In this document: in pieces, positions 10,671 through 22,579 of the stretch
How the letters are laid out: each line of letters starts with the position of its first letter
Numbering within the stretch: the first letter of the stretch is position 1
Source: Acheta domesticus
Lineage: Eukaryota > Arthropoda > Insecta > Orthoptera > Gryllidae
Length of the DNA stretch: 64,000 nt
Direction of reading: 5' to 3'
Assembly: GCA_031308135.1 (NCBI GenBank)
Contig: JAHLJT010000631.1
Location: 160,184,921 to 160,248,920 of the forward strand
The notes under the pieces: model-generated
What the model saw: the letters and a program-made list of their open reading frames with translations, nothing else
Told to the model about the DNA's origin: nothing
Databases searched by the model: none
Position numbers and translations under genes: made by a program

Positions 10671-13360
10671 TAACATTGAGTGATGAGTGGAGGAGAAGAG
10701 ACTGGACGGTATCGTGCTAATGGACGATACAAGCAGAGGCTGAAAAAGCAAAGAACTGGGAAACTCATCATTCTCTTTACAGAGTACAGGGTGTCACACA
10801 AATGCGTTAGTAATTTTATTTGTTGCCCTTGCAGAGAGCGTGTAGTACTCTATTCTAGGACAGATTCTGTGGATAATTTAAGTTACAAATGTAATAAAGC
10901 GAATTACTTTTATATATTTTTACTCCGTATTTTCTAAATATCAGTGAACTAGGTTTCGTAAATTATTCTCCCAATGAACCAAAGAAACGTAACTTGTCGA
11001 AAAAATTAATATCACAAACCACCATTATATAATAGGATTGCAATTAAATTAATAAAAAAAATAATATGAACGGTAAAGTAAGTTTATTTTTTTAAAGTAT
11101 ATTTATTCTGAAGGACGTACCCAAGATCCCATATCTTGGGCACACCTAAATGAGGGCGTCATGTTATTAATTTAATGTTTAATTTCTTTTGTGAAGATAG
11201 TCCGTTCCTGAGAGTACTTATTTCATATTCCAAATAGATTTCCTTATTAGTGTCCCGACAGATTTACAACATATTTTATTGATAATGTAATGCAACTTAA
11301 AAAAATGTGCATTTATTATTTATTTACATTTTCCGTGCAACATGAATGAAAACACTTATTTATTATACGATATGTTCCAATTAACGTTTTTGTTCACCAT
11401 TTAAGTCAATGCATTCGATTAAGTGGCAAATATTATTTTCCACATACCCCTTTCAGTCCCGACGGTTTTTGGACGAAGGGAACAACGTATGAACTAGGTG
11501 ATCTATCTTTAAAAAAATACTCTATTCAAAACTTTTATTGATTTTAATGAATTTTAAAATTTGGACAGTACACGCACATTTGTGCGGGTTGGGACTCAAT
11601 TCGTTTCAAACATTTCAGTGTTAGTAATCTGGCTTTACACAAAAAAGGTAGTTTTCAGAATATTTTATTGCAAAAAATGAATTTACAACTTTTTACACAT
11701 ATGTAGGACTTACAAAATCCCTTGCATTGATATCCTACTATCACATTTCAGTTTATTTCTTTGTGTGAAATTCCAGGAAGCAGTTTTTTGTTTTATCCAA
11801 GCATAAATATGCATTGTATTTTGTGCATCTTCGACGATTGCAACCAACTTGGCGGCATGCACGAGCTGAGGTCAAGTTGTCGACGCATGGCCAGTGCTGT
11901 TTTAGAAATCCTTACGTTTGTCTGTGCATGGTGTTGGTGATGGTTTGTATTTTTTACATCCAACGTCTCTTCCCCTTTCCTCTTCATCTTCATCGCTGTT
12001 ATTATTGCTAGGCCTCCCCCTTGGAGAAGCCACCAAAGCCTCATGCCAAGTTCATGGGGAACAAAAATCCTTCTACTTCTTCATAAAAGTTGTTCATAAT
12101 GTGGGTAGTAACAATGACATTTTATATCTGCAGTCTATTGAGAAGAGACGAAGTTTAGGTTCAAAGTTATTAGTTGATTTATTTGAGTGCTATCGAAAGA
12201 ATCGTGTAGGATGAGCGAAATTAAGGTTTCGAGAATTAAAAGAAATATTTCATCGTTCTATTATGAAAAAAATGTGTAATATTTTAATAGTACTTTTTAT
12301 CACATTTCGTCCTATTATTTTCTTAATAACTTCACATTCTAACATAACTTAATTTCTTCATTTATAACTCTTCCTTGTGTCAGAGCACTGTGGTACAAAA
12401 CCTCCACGTGATAATTTTGAGAATATGTAATGTAAGGTAGATCCGATTGAGGATGCCCGATTGTAGGAATGACATCAAGGATATCGGAAATACAATTTTG
12501 AGCAGTCTGAGACGTTTGAACTGAAGAATTTTCGCGCAGAATGTATAACCGGTTTCTCTATCTGCTCCTTTCTCTCCATCAACTATCTATCGCAATGTCA
12601 TGCGTGTGCGTGCACGAGTTGCAATATGGGCGTTCCCCTTTCGCAGCGGCTAGCTTACGTAATTTATTTACCAATCAACTCGTCAAAACACAACATAAAA
12701 CATGAACGCACGGTTGCCCAACTTCCATTCCGGCATACACACAAACACAACGCCCATAACGTATATACTTTTCAAATAATTTAAAATGCCCGATTTTTTC
12801 AAAAAAATATAATACACAATGACAGAAAATTGGTTTCCAAGGTGAGTCGTGACCGGTTCCGTACGGAAAGCCATAAACTGTAGCTTAAATTTGCAGTGCA
12901 TCCAGGTTCCTAACTAGTGAAATAATGACACAGTGTGAGTGGCAGCCTCGCCTTCCGACATTTAATTTATTCACCCAAAAGAATCTTTTCCTTTTTGCAT
13001 CCATTTGTTGTGATCTGTATTTAAACCAGCCCAACACTTACACACAATACACATAATAACACCACACAAAAATCCTGAAACATATATATCACAGTGACAA
13101 AACAAAATATACCAACCATCAAAATATATACACAACAATAACCATTTCTCCTTGGAATTCCTTTCTTTTATTTTTGCACGTGCTTTCTTCTAAAATTGAA
13201 TTAATATTTCTATATTTTATTCTGATAAATGTAAATCTGCCTATTATTTTAAAAAATCCTGAATGATATTTGAATACTATTGAAATTTCTGCACCTTTTA
13301 ATGTTTTAATGTTTTTTCATGGCCATTCATTTATCGTTGACTACTAAACAATCTTGGTCT
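10671..13360. other. AT-rich intergenic DNA
   Basis: 2.7 kb with no recognisable gene. At 10787-10800 there is a 'tacagggtgtcac' sequence that resembles transposon ends, but no partner is found. Open frames near 11800-12210 are short and not protein-like. Confidence 0.5.
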
Positions 13361-13365
13361 TGGCA

Positions 13366-13512
13366 GGGACCGAAAAGGTATTGAATACCGGTAAAAATAC
13401 CGGTATAAAAATACCTTTATTCTTTTATACCGGTAAAATACCTTTATAGGACGTCTATACCGGTATGGACGTCCATAAAGGTTATACCGGTATTATACCG
13501 GTATTTTCAATG
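13366..13512. mobile_element. hAT-like terminus with clustered ACCGGTAT palindromes
   Basis: Starts CAGGGACCGAAAAGG, a hAT-type end (CAGRG). About 150 bp follow carrying six copies of the palindromic core ATACCGGTAT and the mirrored pair ggacgtc...gacgtcc. Such subterminal repeats are usual transposase-binding arrays in hAT elements. A further 'ataccggtatttt' lies at 15084-15097 and may mark the other end. No TSD is established. Confidence 0.35.
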
Positions 13513-13519
13513 GAAATAC

Positions 13520-13955
13520 TGCCGCGTGCCCCACACACGCGCCACAAACACGCGCGCGCGCCACAAACGCGTGCGCCACAAACGCGTGCCACACACGCGC
13601 TCGCGGCAAACCCACGCGCGCGCCAAACGCACGCGCGCGCCAAACGCACGCGCGCGCCAAACACGCGCCCCAAATACATGTGCGCGCCAAACACGCGCGC
13701 GCGTCAAACACGCGTGCGCGTCAAACACGCACGCGCACCAAACACGCGCGCCCACACACGCGCACGCCCACGAACACGCGCGCCGAACAAACGCGTGCGC
13801 CGAACAAACGCGCACGCAGAACAAACGCGTGAGCCGAACAAACGCGCGCGCCGAACAAACGCGCGCGCCGAACAAACGCGCGCGCCAAACAAACGCGCGC
13901 GCCGAACAAACGCGCGCGCCGAACAAACGCGCGCGCCGAACTAACGCGCGCGACT
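13520..13955. repeat. CG-alternating minisatellite (15-17 bp unit)
   Basis: Tandem units built on CGCGCGCCGAACAAA at the right and CGCGCGCCAAACGCA at the left, with many CpG and alternating purine-pyrimidine tracts that favour Z-DNA. All frames are open by composition, giving repetitive Arg/Ala-rich peptides that I do not regard as genes. The right part is the more homogeneous. Confidence 0.85.
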
Positions 13956-14039
13956 AACACACACTTGCACCAATCACACGCGCGCTACACACTCATGCGC
14001 TATAGACTCATGCTCTATACACTCTCGCGCTATATACAC

Positions 14040-14155
14040 TTGCTCTTTCTTTCTCTTTCTCTCTTTCGTTCTCTTTCGATTTTCTTTCTCTCTTCTCTTT
14101 CTTCCTTTCTCTCTCTCTCTCTTTCTCTCTCTCTCACTCTCTCTCACAGTACAAA
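14040..14155 (+). repeat. Polypyrimidine (CT/CTTT)n tract
   Basis: About 110 bases of nearly pure pyrimidine, between the two GC minisatellites. It is simple-sequence DNA. Confidence 0.85.
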
Positions 14156-14479
14156 TTCGGCAAAGCGTTTGTTGGGGCCTACGGTCAAACATCCTTCTCT
14201 CATATTTCAATTCTACTCACTGCGAAAAGAAATTAATAGCCTGGAGTATATAGGTCGAGTGCGTTATCCTCTGCCGAACCGGAGACGCCCATGGGTCGAA
14301 ACGCTGACCTCCGGAAACTGCCTACGCAACGGCGCCAGTCCTCGCAAAGGGAAACTGATTCCGAGAATCGGAATGCGCCAAGGAACGTTGCATGAAGTCT
14401 TATCAACCGATGTCAGATTTCTGTCGCCTTCGTTCTTTCACAACAGATGTCGAAGGTCATATTCTGGCAGAGTCCGCAG

Positions 14480-14850
14480 GCCCAAACGTGCGTTCGCTCG
14501 CCAAACGCGCGTTCGCTCGCCAAACGCGCGTTCGCTCGCCACACGCGCGTTCGCTCCCACACGGGCGTTCGCTCCCCACACGCGCGTTCGCGTCCCCACA
14601 CGCGCGTTCGCGTCCCCACACGCGCGTTCGCGTCCCCACACGCGCGTTCGCGTCCCCACACGCGCGTTCGCGTCCCCACACGCGCGTTTCGCGTCCCCAC
14701 ACGCGCGTTCGCGTCCCCACACGCGCGTTCGCGTTCCCACACGCGCGTTCGCGTCCCCACACGCGCGTTCGCGTCCCCACACGCGCGTTCGCGTCCCCAC
14801 ACGCGCGTTCGCGTGTGCACACGCGCGTTCGCTCCCCCAAACACGCCTTC
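14480..14850. repeat. 20-bp minisatellite, about 18 units
   Basis: Unit CGCGCGTTCGCGTCCCCACA repeats in exact 20-bp register from about 14580 to 14820, with one 21-bp unit near 14685 and degenerate units at both ends. Near-identity of the central units implies recent expansion. Open frames across it are compositional. Confidence 0.9.
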
Positions 14851-14934
14851 GCGTGCCCAGATTATAATAATATAATAGTGCCCTATTATAATAATTCTTT
14901 CTCAACCAACAACAGAACTCGACCTAGGTTGAAT

Positions 14935-15045
14935 GTCTGATGACGAAAATACGCCAACGTTGAGACTCGAACCCTAGGACCCCCGATCAGAAACTCTGCG
15001 GAGTCCATAATTGTTCCTCTGAGCCATCTCAGCGTTAAAAATCAG
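14935..15045 (-). mobile_element. tRNA-derived SINE head fragment
   Basis: Read on the minus strand it has an A-box-like TGGCTCAGAGG (15017-15027) and a B box GGTTCGAGTC (14964-14973) at pol III spacing. It is the same kind of head as at 62608-63095. It is a truncated SINE, not a functional tRNA gene. Confidence 0.6.
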
Positions 15046-15049
15046 AATG

Positions 15050-16265
15050 TTTCCCCTCCGAAACCTGTATGATTATACTGAAATACCGGTATTTTCTCAT
15101 GAAAAGCGTCCCTCGCCGTCGCTGGGTTCCAATCACAAGCAATCCTCTAATATATGTCGCGCTCCGTCCGCGGCAAATCGACTCAGTTTTTTACACTAGA
15201 ATTACTATTGACACGACTTCTCTATTTTATCGCAAAAATCTAAACTTTGAAATTCGCGCACTGCCACATTTTCAAAATATCGATACTGTTCCAACTTTAC
15301 ATTGATTCAACTTGTTAAAGCAAATTCAACTTCAAAATTTGAAGTTCAAACACTAAACGTTCTCTCACATAATTTTTTTTACATGCAGCTACACCTTCAC
15401 AACACCACTGCTATTCTGCTACTTGCCCATTGTTTGTTTCCGTAGGTTATATAATTTTGATCCAAAACAAACAACTGCCGCTGCCATTCTTGTTAATTAT
15501 CACCATACTAAGAAAAATTCTTATTTTCCGCAATTTTCACCTTAAAACTCTCCCAGTGTTCAAAAATTTCCATTCGATTCCAATGTCTCACTTTAATTTC
15601 CAAAACACGCATTTTCGGTCCCATTACGCCGAAAAACGCTTATTTCTATCTCACGTACTTGTGCATTTTACACGTCAATTGTTCTCCCTTGTCGTTTTGT
15701 AACATGAAAATTTTGAAAAAATAAACTTCTACGGCATCCTGCAAGTCTTTTACAATTTTCATAAATTTGCCGCAATTCAGATTCATCGACCTGTAATTAC
15801 CATTACGGCACAATTTACGGGTTTCACTTAAATCTGAAAATGTTTATTTTTCCCGTACATGGCGTTGAAGCTCACTTATGCATTTTAATAAAACTGTTCT
15901 AATAACACAACCCGTGGTTCGATTTTGATGAAACAAACACTGTAATTCTTCTTAAATCAGTGGCTATCTAATTGTCATGTTCAATTATGTTTACTTTTGC
16001 GCGTTTTAATAAACTAAAAGTATTGTTCTTACGCAATGCGGCTATCTTTTGTTTTTCTATACCCTGTTCACCACATATGGTCCTCGTTTTGCTATAGTTT
16101 GTTCCGTGTAGGTTGAGGTTTCTTTATTGAATAACTTAAAATTGCCGTAATGTACAGTAAATCAACTGTAACTGACCCTGAATCATTACAAATGAGACCT
16201 AAAAATTGTCCCGCATTGATCTGGATCCGATTTGAGAATAAGACGACAGGTTAAAACTACGACTT
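15050..16265. other. AT-rich intergenic DNA
   Basis: 1.2 kb with no recognisable feature except the 'ataccggtatttt' palindrome at about 15084, possibly the far end of the hAT-like element that starts at 13366. Confidence 0.4.
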
Positions 16266-16269
16266 TAAA

Positions 16270-16940
16270 AAGTTTTTTTTTTCAGAAGACTTTCTCGTAC
16301 GTACTTTCACGTAAAATTACGCAAAAATTACTCAAAGTTTCGAAAAATTGTACATGACCTTATTTCAAAATCTATCTTTAAGGAAAAGTTTTCATTAAGG
16401 GAAAAATCTCAATCTTTAATATTTTAGTTGTAGGAAGACGCCAAGAAAATTTTGAATTTTTGAAATTTTCAAAAAATGAGAGTTTTCAATGAAAATGAGA
16501 CCTATACCATTCACTTAAACGTCTTTTACAGTCCCAAAAACAAAATTAAATCAAAAACGATTGAGTCATTTTTTAAAAATTCTGAATTTGTCCCAGGGGC
16601 TTCATGTAAAGTACCCCCAAAAATTAAAATATCGGTTCAAACTCAAGGATCGCGGCATCAGTCACATGAATATCAATTTTGGAGAAAATCGGCTGAACGA
16701 TTTAGCCCCCTAGCGTTGTTCTGAAACTGACAGACGACCGGACAGACCTTTTATCGTCATTCGAGTTTTTGATAGCAAGGACCCACAAAATATTGATTCT
16801 GGCTACACCACGCGCCAAGTTTTTTTTCTAAATTTAGCAACTGGATTTATCCACTTTTTCACTACTAAGGCTCTGCCAAAAATTCGCCCTTTTTTCGCGC
16901 AGGATTACATAACTTTCTCTCTACTGAGTAAGGAAGTAAA
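16270..16940 (-). mobile_element. Modular repeat family, copy in minus orientation
   Basis: Reverse complement of the left part of the 4437-6095 element: it shares the terminal 'ttacttcc...' end, a 'gcgcgaaaa' box, 'ggataaatccagttgctaaa', the phosphate-rich-looking gac/aga run near 16730-16760, and 'ggggcttcatgtaaagt'. It is cut off at about 16270. Confidence 0.6.
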
Positions 16941-17527
16941 ATAACGCAATAATTTGGACAGGTAAAGGATCAATTGACAATTATAAAAAGGTATCTCTTT
17001 TCTGTGAAGTATTATAAAATATATTTTAAAAATATTCTTACATGATTCTAGAGCAATACAATATCGGTACACAAGAATAATCTGTTGTTGTTAACACATT
17101 ACATTACCCTTTAAACAGCTCCTAACTTATAAATCTGAGTTAATTCAATTACAATTGTATCTCCATCACCTTTTCAAGTTATAACACAAATCATAAATTC
17201 ATTTTATTTGTGGCACAAATGGCATAAGTGTTTTTATATCAACATAATGAAAGGACTTGCTTGTTGGATCAGATGTAGTTTGTTTTTAGTAACAATTTTT
17301 GTCATAGCTGTGAAGTTATTAGTATACCACATATTCACGCTACAATAGATTGTCAGAAAGCGCAAATAATCTGTGACTCCATTTCCGCCAAACCCTCCTG
17401 TTATCCAGACATCTCTACCAATTGAGTTATAAAATCAAACCTGGCATTCATGACAATTTACTTGCAAAGGAGAATGCATTGTACTTATATATTTCAACTT
17501 TGTGATTATCCATGTTCAATAGATTAA
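16941..17527. other. AT-rich intergenic DNA
   Basis: Nothing recognised. Confidence 0.5.
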
Positions 17528-17529
17528 AC

Positions 17530-17581
<52 letters not shown>

Positions 17582-17830
17582 CTTTATTTATGTGGCGAGA
17601 CTCGGACCACCAGGCCAACTCTTCCGCCTAACCACGAAATACATAAATGTATTGATACAAATTGAACAACTAGTAAATTAAGATGTTGTATAGATACAAA
17701 TTGAATATTTAGTAAATTAAATAATTTACAACTTAGATATGTCTTGCCCCTAGGCTCACAAAGTGAAATAGAAAATGTACAGCATTTACCTTAAGCGCCC
17801 GGGTAAAACCAGGGAAAACAAAGGAAGTGT
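17528..17830 (-). mobile_element. Probable LINE 3' end with (TTA)n tail
   Basis: An (AAT)n run (17531-17579) is followed at once by 'gactttatttatgtggcgag' and 'ccaggccaactc', the reverse-complement layout of a non-LTR retrotransposon 3' UTR ending in a trinucleotide tail. There is no coding remnant. Confidence 0.4.
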
Positions 17831-19545
17831 GTATGCTCTTCAACATTAAGCAACAAAATAAAGTATTTAAAATAATTTTAAAAAGCTTTACTGACACAGG
17901 AGAACACTAAAGACGTACCCGCAAATAAATTATATGTGGGAATAAATTGTGGAAAGTCAGTGCCAATTTTTATATAAAACAATAACTTTTTCAAGCTTGG
18001 CCAATGGCCCTCTGCCGCCATAGAAGACATATACAATAGATAAAGAATATTTACAAAACATAACATGACTCATAATATACAGAATTCTAGTATAAGATAC
18101 ACTACAATATTGAGGTTACATAGTTGATAAGAAAAGACGTATCAGTTTGTGTCTGTGAAAGGTCGAAAAGTTCTCTTTTTAACCCACTTATTGAGCTTGG
18201 AATAGTACCATTTCTTGCCTTTTTATTTACTATTCAGTGGTAAACTGCTCCCCTCAAGGACATTTTCATGCAAGTCACTTCTATTCTGCAACTGACCGGA
18301 TTTTATACTTCAGGTCACATAAGCGGAGCCATTTTGGCAAAATGTAATCCAGAAACAAATACCCGAATTTCTCAAGCATTATATATTACGGATGTTAAAC
18401 TCTGCCTTACTTTTATAAAGCAATTACCTATAAACTCTTATAAAGTATCAGACCAGAAACGTACGGAACGATACACGAAATGGCAAAGTACAAGATGGAA
18501 ATGACTCTCGTTACGAACTAAAGCCAATACCTTAATAACAATAAAATATAGTCATTTTAATTGGGCCGTATGACTGACAAAAGCAATTATTTATGAATTT
18601 GACAAGACAATCAAATGTAACAGACAATTATTTACTTCACGTTTAACTACAGTAACTCAAATATTATCATAATTATGATAATATGAAAATATTTCACTCG
18701 GCTTCCCGGCTCGAAGGAAAAACTGAAGAAATGTTGCCTGCCAAACAGCGTTGGCACATTCTGGAGCCCAACATTTTGCCATCGTAATCTGCAACATTCC
18801 ATACGAGTAACAACGGACTCATATGGATACCAGGTAGCGGTACATCTGGATACCTGGTCTTTGACAGTCTTTGATAGGCGTTACTTGACAGTTGTCACAA
18901 ATACATCTAAGTTTCATTCCCATTTTCTCTTTAAGGCAAAGAAATGATCCATCGTCTCCTACATTATTTCAGTAGTGTATCTTTCCTTCGCGGCTCTCAC
19001 ACGCAACCAATCTTTATAAATGAGGTCTCCAAAGAAAAAGAATTTCACAGAGACGTGTCAAATTGCACTTTGACTTTATAAATATGAAGGATTTGTTTAA
19101 AAAACGAATCTAAATATTCATGTCAAATGCAACCCGCAACACTTGCCCATATATTCGGATCTATATCGTCAAATAACTCTTAAAAACCGTTCTATGGCCT
19201 TAAAAATGGCCTCAAAGAAACTTTTTTCACACCATAATCTACAAGATGAGACATTTGGACTTGGACTTTGGACTTGCACTTTCAATTAAATTTTCGGTTC
19301 GGCGCTTCGGTACTACCAATACCACCTAAATTGTTCAGCCCTTGTTGCTGGTAGCCATTTTGTGACGACACGCTTAGAAGGCTTAGATTCCTCCATATTA
19401 CATGGAGGAATGTCGCCATATAATATGCCGCAACAGGAATGCCGCCTCTGAGCCGTCACAGCCGGCAGCAAAATTTCAAGAATCCGCGAGATTTGGAAGG
19501 AGATTACCAAAGCTGTAACACCCTGTACAGGAAGTAAACATGTTT
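17831..19545. other. AT-rich intergenic DNA
   Basis: 1.7 kb. Two 'atacctgg' boxes near 18825-18865 form a small inverted pair. Nothing else is supported. Confidence 0.4.
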
Positions 19546-19549
19546 TAAG

Positions 19550-19860
19550 TTCGACCTTGCGCGGCCAACGCATAGAGGGTGCTTTGTCATTGTCACTGCG
19601 CGCGGCGGCGGCGTTTCGTGCGGCGGCGACGTCTCGCAGGAGAGGCAGCGGGAGCGGGAGCGGGTTATCCCGAAGTGCTTTGAAAATGAGACGCCCCTCG
19701 CGCGCTCGGCGCCTCCGACGACGCATTCTTCGCCTCCCCGGAGACAACGCGAAGAGTCATTCGAGGGCCGGAAACGGAAGACAAAGAGCGGCCCGCGGTG
19801 GGGGCGGGGCCGGAGGCAGAGACACGGCTCCCAAAGGACTTCCCGAATAGTTCGTGAGCG
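19550..19860. other. GC/CpG-rich island
   Basis: About 310 bp of high GC and CpG (GGC/GCG-rich) immediately upstream of the 12-bp minisatellite. Frames are open on both strands through composition. It is a candidate CpG island or promoter. Confidence 0.4.
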
Positions 19861-19974
19861 CTGCAGATAAATCCGAGGCGCGTTTGGCAGTCGTACGATG
19901 TTAGGGAGAGCAATAAATAAATCACTCGGTCAGAGGAATCCATTAAAACAATGAAGCTTTCTTCGCAGGGGAGC

Positions 19975-20275
19975 GGGCAGTGGATGGCGCTGGCAATGGC
20001 GCGGACGGTGGCGCGGACGGTGGTGCGGGCGGTGGCGCGAGCGGTGTGGCGCGGGCGGTGGTAGGGGCGGTGGCGCGGGCGGTGGCGCGGGCGGTAGTGC
20101 GGGCGGTGGCGCTGGCGGTGGCGCGGACGGTGGCGCGGGCGGTGGCGCGGGCGGTGGCGCGGGCGGTCGCGCGGGCGGTGGCGCGGACGGTGGCGCGGGC
20201 GGTGGTGCGGGCGGTGGCGCGGACGGTGGCGCGGGTGGTGGCGCGGGCGGTGGTGCGGGCGGTGACGCGACCCGT
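19975..20275 (+). repeat. 12-bp GC minisatellite, unit GGCGCGGGCGGT
   Basis: About 23 tandem units with scattered G/A and G/T changes. It is a multiple of three, so both strands read as low-complexity peptides (Gly/Ala/Val on plus, Pro/Ala or His/Arg on minus). No start context or flanking coding sequence supports translation. The plus strand has many GGG or GG runs. Confidence 0.85.
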
Positions 20276-21015
20276 TCATGAGACATCTAACTACCATGGG
20301 TTCATCGCGGGCGGAGCATCCAACCGAAGCGACTGGCATCTCATGGACGACAGGCAGCGCGAAAGGCGGCACGGTGGGAAGTCCTCAAAGTACCGGTTTT
20401 CGAGGGGTGCAAGGGGTGGAAATGCGTTGAGGGGCAACAAGTGAGAGATGAAGTTGAAATGACACGAAGATTTTTTAGAGTAAGACGAAATCCATTCGAA
20501 GAGGTGAAGAAAAATGCTAAAAATGCTTTTCGTAAGTTTTCAGAAAATGTAATTTCATTTGATGAAGAATATCAAGATAAATAAAATATTTTTTTAATTT
20601 TTGTTTGACAATCTTGTTCCTGTGGTAGAAAAACGCTTACGTTGAGAATTAAATAATAGGTAGAAGTCAATATTACATATGGTCACAATTAAATACATTA
20701 CAATAACAATTACACAATACAATAACAACATACATTCATCGGAGTTTTAACAAATCTTGATGAAGGCACAAAAACTCGCGCCGAAATGTTCACGTGTGGT
20801 ATAATTATGCTTACACAGAAGAGTACTTTCAGATATTTTCTAATTCAGTTGTCAAAGTAATAATTTACTACATAATTTAATGTTCACGTCTGCCAAAAAA
20901 ATTCAAAGAGTTATATACAATTTTTAGAAAATGTTCTACAATGTAAAAGTTTTGTTTCCTGGTGCATATGTGATTAACACGATTTCAATATAAAATTGTG
21001 ATACTTTGATTATGT
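20276..21015. other. AT-rich intergenic DNA
   Basis: Nothing recognised. Confidence 0.5.
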
Positions 21016-21019
21016 AATT

Positions 21020-21190
21020 TTGATTTGATCGGTAGCTTTCGGAGATTTCTCCGATCAATACTCGTGGAATGCTGGACCTTCACAAAAGGGTCAGGGACCG
21101 CGCGCGCTCTTTCCCCTCCTCATCCTTGTTCCCTCCTCTCCTCTTCCTCACACTTATCTGTACATGCAGAAAGGAACACCTGTCGTGAGT
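21020..21190 (+). mobile_element. SINE core fragment
   Basis: Contains 'tttctccgatcaatac', 'gaatgctgga' and 'cagggaccgcgcgcg', which match the central part of the fuller copy at 21195-21640. It lacks the tRNA head. Confidence 0.55.
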
Positions 21191-21194
21191 TTAG

Positions 21195-21640
21195 GCTGGG
21201 TTAGGTTTCTCAGGGCATCAAAGAATGTCAATGCAGTTCCTCTGACCGGGAGGTCCCAGGGTTCGAGTCTGGCAAGATTTTTGTCACTATGTACGTAGCT
21301 ACATAATATTCTGCTTCTTCCTGGAGGAGAATTCTAGCGGCCGGCTGCTCTAATCGATAGTTTATCGTGGTTTCTCCGATCAACACCAGGCGAATGCTGG
21401 AGCAGTATCCCAACAAACGGGCCATGGACCGTGCGCGATTTTTTCTTCCTCTTCCTTGTCCTTTCATGTTTCTTTTCTTACTTACACTTACGTGCACACA
21501 CACACACATACACATATGTCAAGAGACAGCCGGGAGCTTGGAGCTTGGCGAGGCTGAAGTGTTGCCCTGTTGGCAGGAGATATCTGGTGGAAGAAAACCC
21601 CGCAGCCGACGTGTAGGTCTCACAAACCAACAGAGGAAGA
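21195..21640 (+). mobile_element. tRNA-derived SINE, fuller copy
   Basis: tRNA-related head with a degenerate A box (TTTCTCAGGGCATC, about 21207-21220) and a B box GGTTCGAGTCT at 21260-21270. The body contains 'gcggccggctgctc', 'gtggtttctccgatca', 'caggcgaatgctgga' and a pyrimidine-rich stretch, then a tail with 'ggaagaaaaccccgcagccgacgtg'-type sequence. RNA polymerase III would start near the A box. The body core resembles that of other insect SINE families, from memory. Confidence 0.65.
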
Positions 21641-21764
21641 TCAAATGCACCCATCGTGATAAGACATTTACTACATTTACAAGAATTGTGATCACAGTTC
21701 GATGATCAGTTTACGCGTCCGTAAACACTAATTAACCAATGAATCAATTAATCGCGAGTTTAGA

Positions 21765-21905
21765 GTTCGTCCAGGCCGGGGTAGTTCCCCGCTGGTGGAG
21801 ATCTCAGGAGGAGCGAAACCCCATAAGCCGACGTGAAGATCGATGTCGGATCTCACATTCTAGCAGGCGAGGAATACCATCTCTCGAGATGTAACATGCA
21901 CTACA
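21765..21905 (+). mobile_element. SINE tail fragment
   Basis: 'gaaaccccataagccgacgtg' aligns with the tail of the preceding SINE, so it is a second, truncated copy in the same orientation. Confidence 0.5.
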
Positions 21906-22284
21906 CTTCGGAGAATAATAACTACAGAAATTGGCGTTCCAGGAAACTCAGAATAAAAATAAAATCATTTATATTACCGAATTTCTCCGCACATAGAGTC
22001 GTTTGATTCATTGCAATTTCTTCTCAATTTTCATTATATTGAGATCATCTTTCCCTTCCCCCTTTCCAAACAATCGTATAATTTCCACTTTTGTTAATAC
22101 CTATTGATAAACTCAATGTGTGAGATAAATGAGAAGAAGATACAGTATTAGACGTTCGACTCAGAAAGAAACACAGGGAAATGTCAAGAGGAATAATGAG
22201 CCTGACATCGCCAAATCATTGAACAGAAGAAAATGAATACATAACGTTTAAAATTAAAAGATTTTTATGAATCACGATCTCTGA
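21906..22284. other. AT-rich intergenic DNA
   Basis: Nothing recognised. Confidence 0.4.
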
Positions 22285-22579
22285 ATGATGAATGACGTTA
22301 TCACTAACATTAAACATGCTTTGGCAACTGACCTGTCGATGAAGTCAATTGGCGGTTGTTTACCATCTCTTAGAAGCTCTGAATGGCAGTTTGTGGAATT
22401 CTGTAATACATTTCCAAAATGTAAAAAGCAACAAGTCGTGGACTCAGAAATTTACGAGATAGCTGTTTTATTTACTAACTTCTCTAAAGTGTCAACAGAG
22501 ATCATTAACAAATTCCGCAAAGCACTGATCGATACACGGAACACAAAGAGGTTTCACTCTTTTGGGGCAAGCGCATTGA
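22285..22579 (+). CDS. Orphan protein-like open frame ending at a possible splice donor
   Basis: An open frame with two ATGs directly after a stop, coding for about 98 residues of balanced, protein-like composition (Cys, Trp, Phe, charged residues; segments such as SEWQFVEFCNTFPKC and NKFRKALIDTRNTKRFHS). The end 'gcattgaag|gtaaat' is an acceptable donor, and the frame stops soon after it. I do not recognise the product. It could be a first exon, an exon of a transposon gene, or chance. No neighbouring exon is found. Confidence 0.3.

Noticed and set aside
10780..10810. Transposon end 'tacagggtgtcac'
   Set aside because: No opposite end or second copy in the window; 'taacaccctgta' near 19511 faces the other way, but nearly 9 kb distant and with different flanks.
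13465..14940. Open frames of 140-300 codons over the minisatellites
   Set aside because: They are open on both strands and in several frames purely because of the GC repeat units; the peptides are low-complexity Arg/Ala/Thr repeats.
19665..20372. 235-codon minus-strand frame (His/Arg/Pro-rich) and its plus-strand counterpart (Gly/Ala-rich)
   Set aside because: They follow from the 12-bp repeat being a multiple of three; no flanking coding signal.
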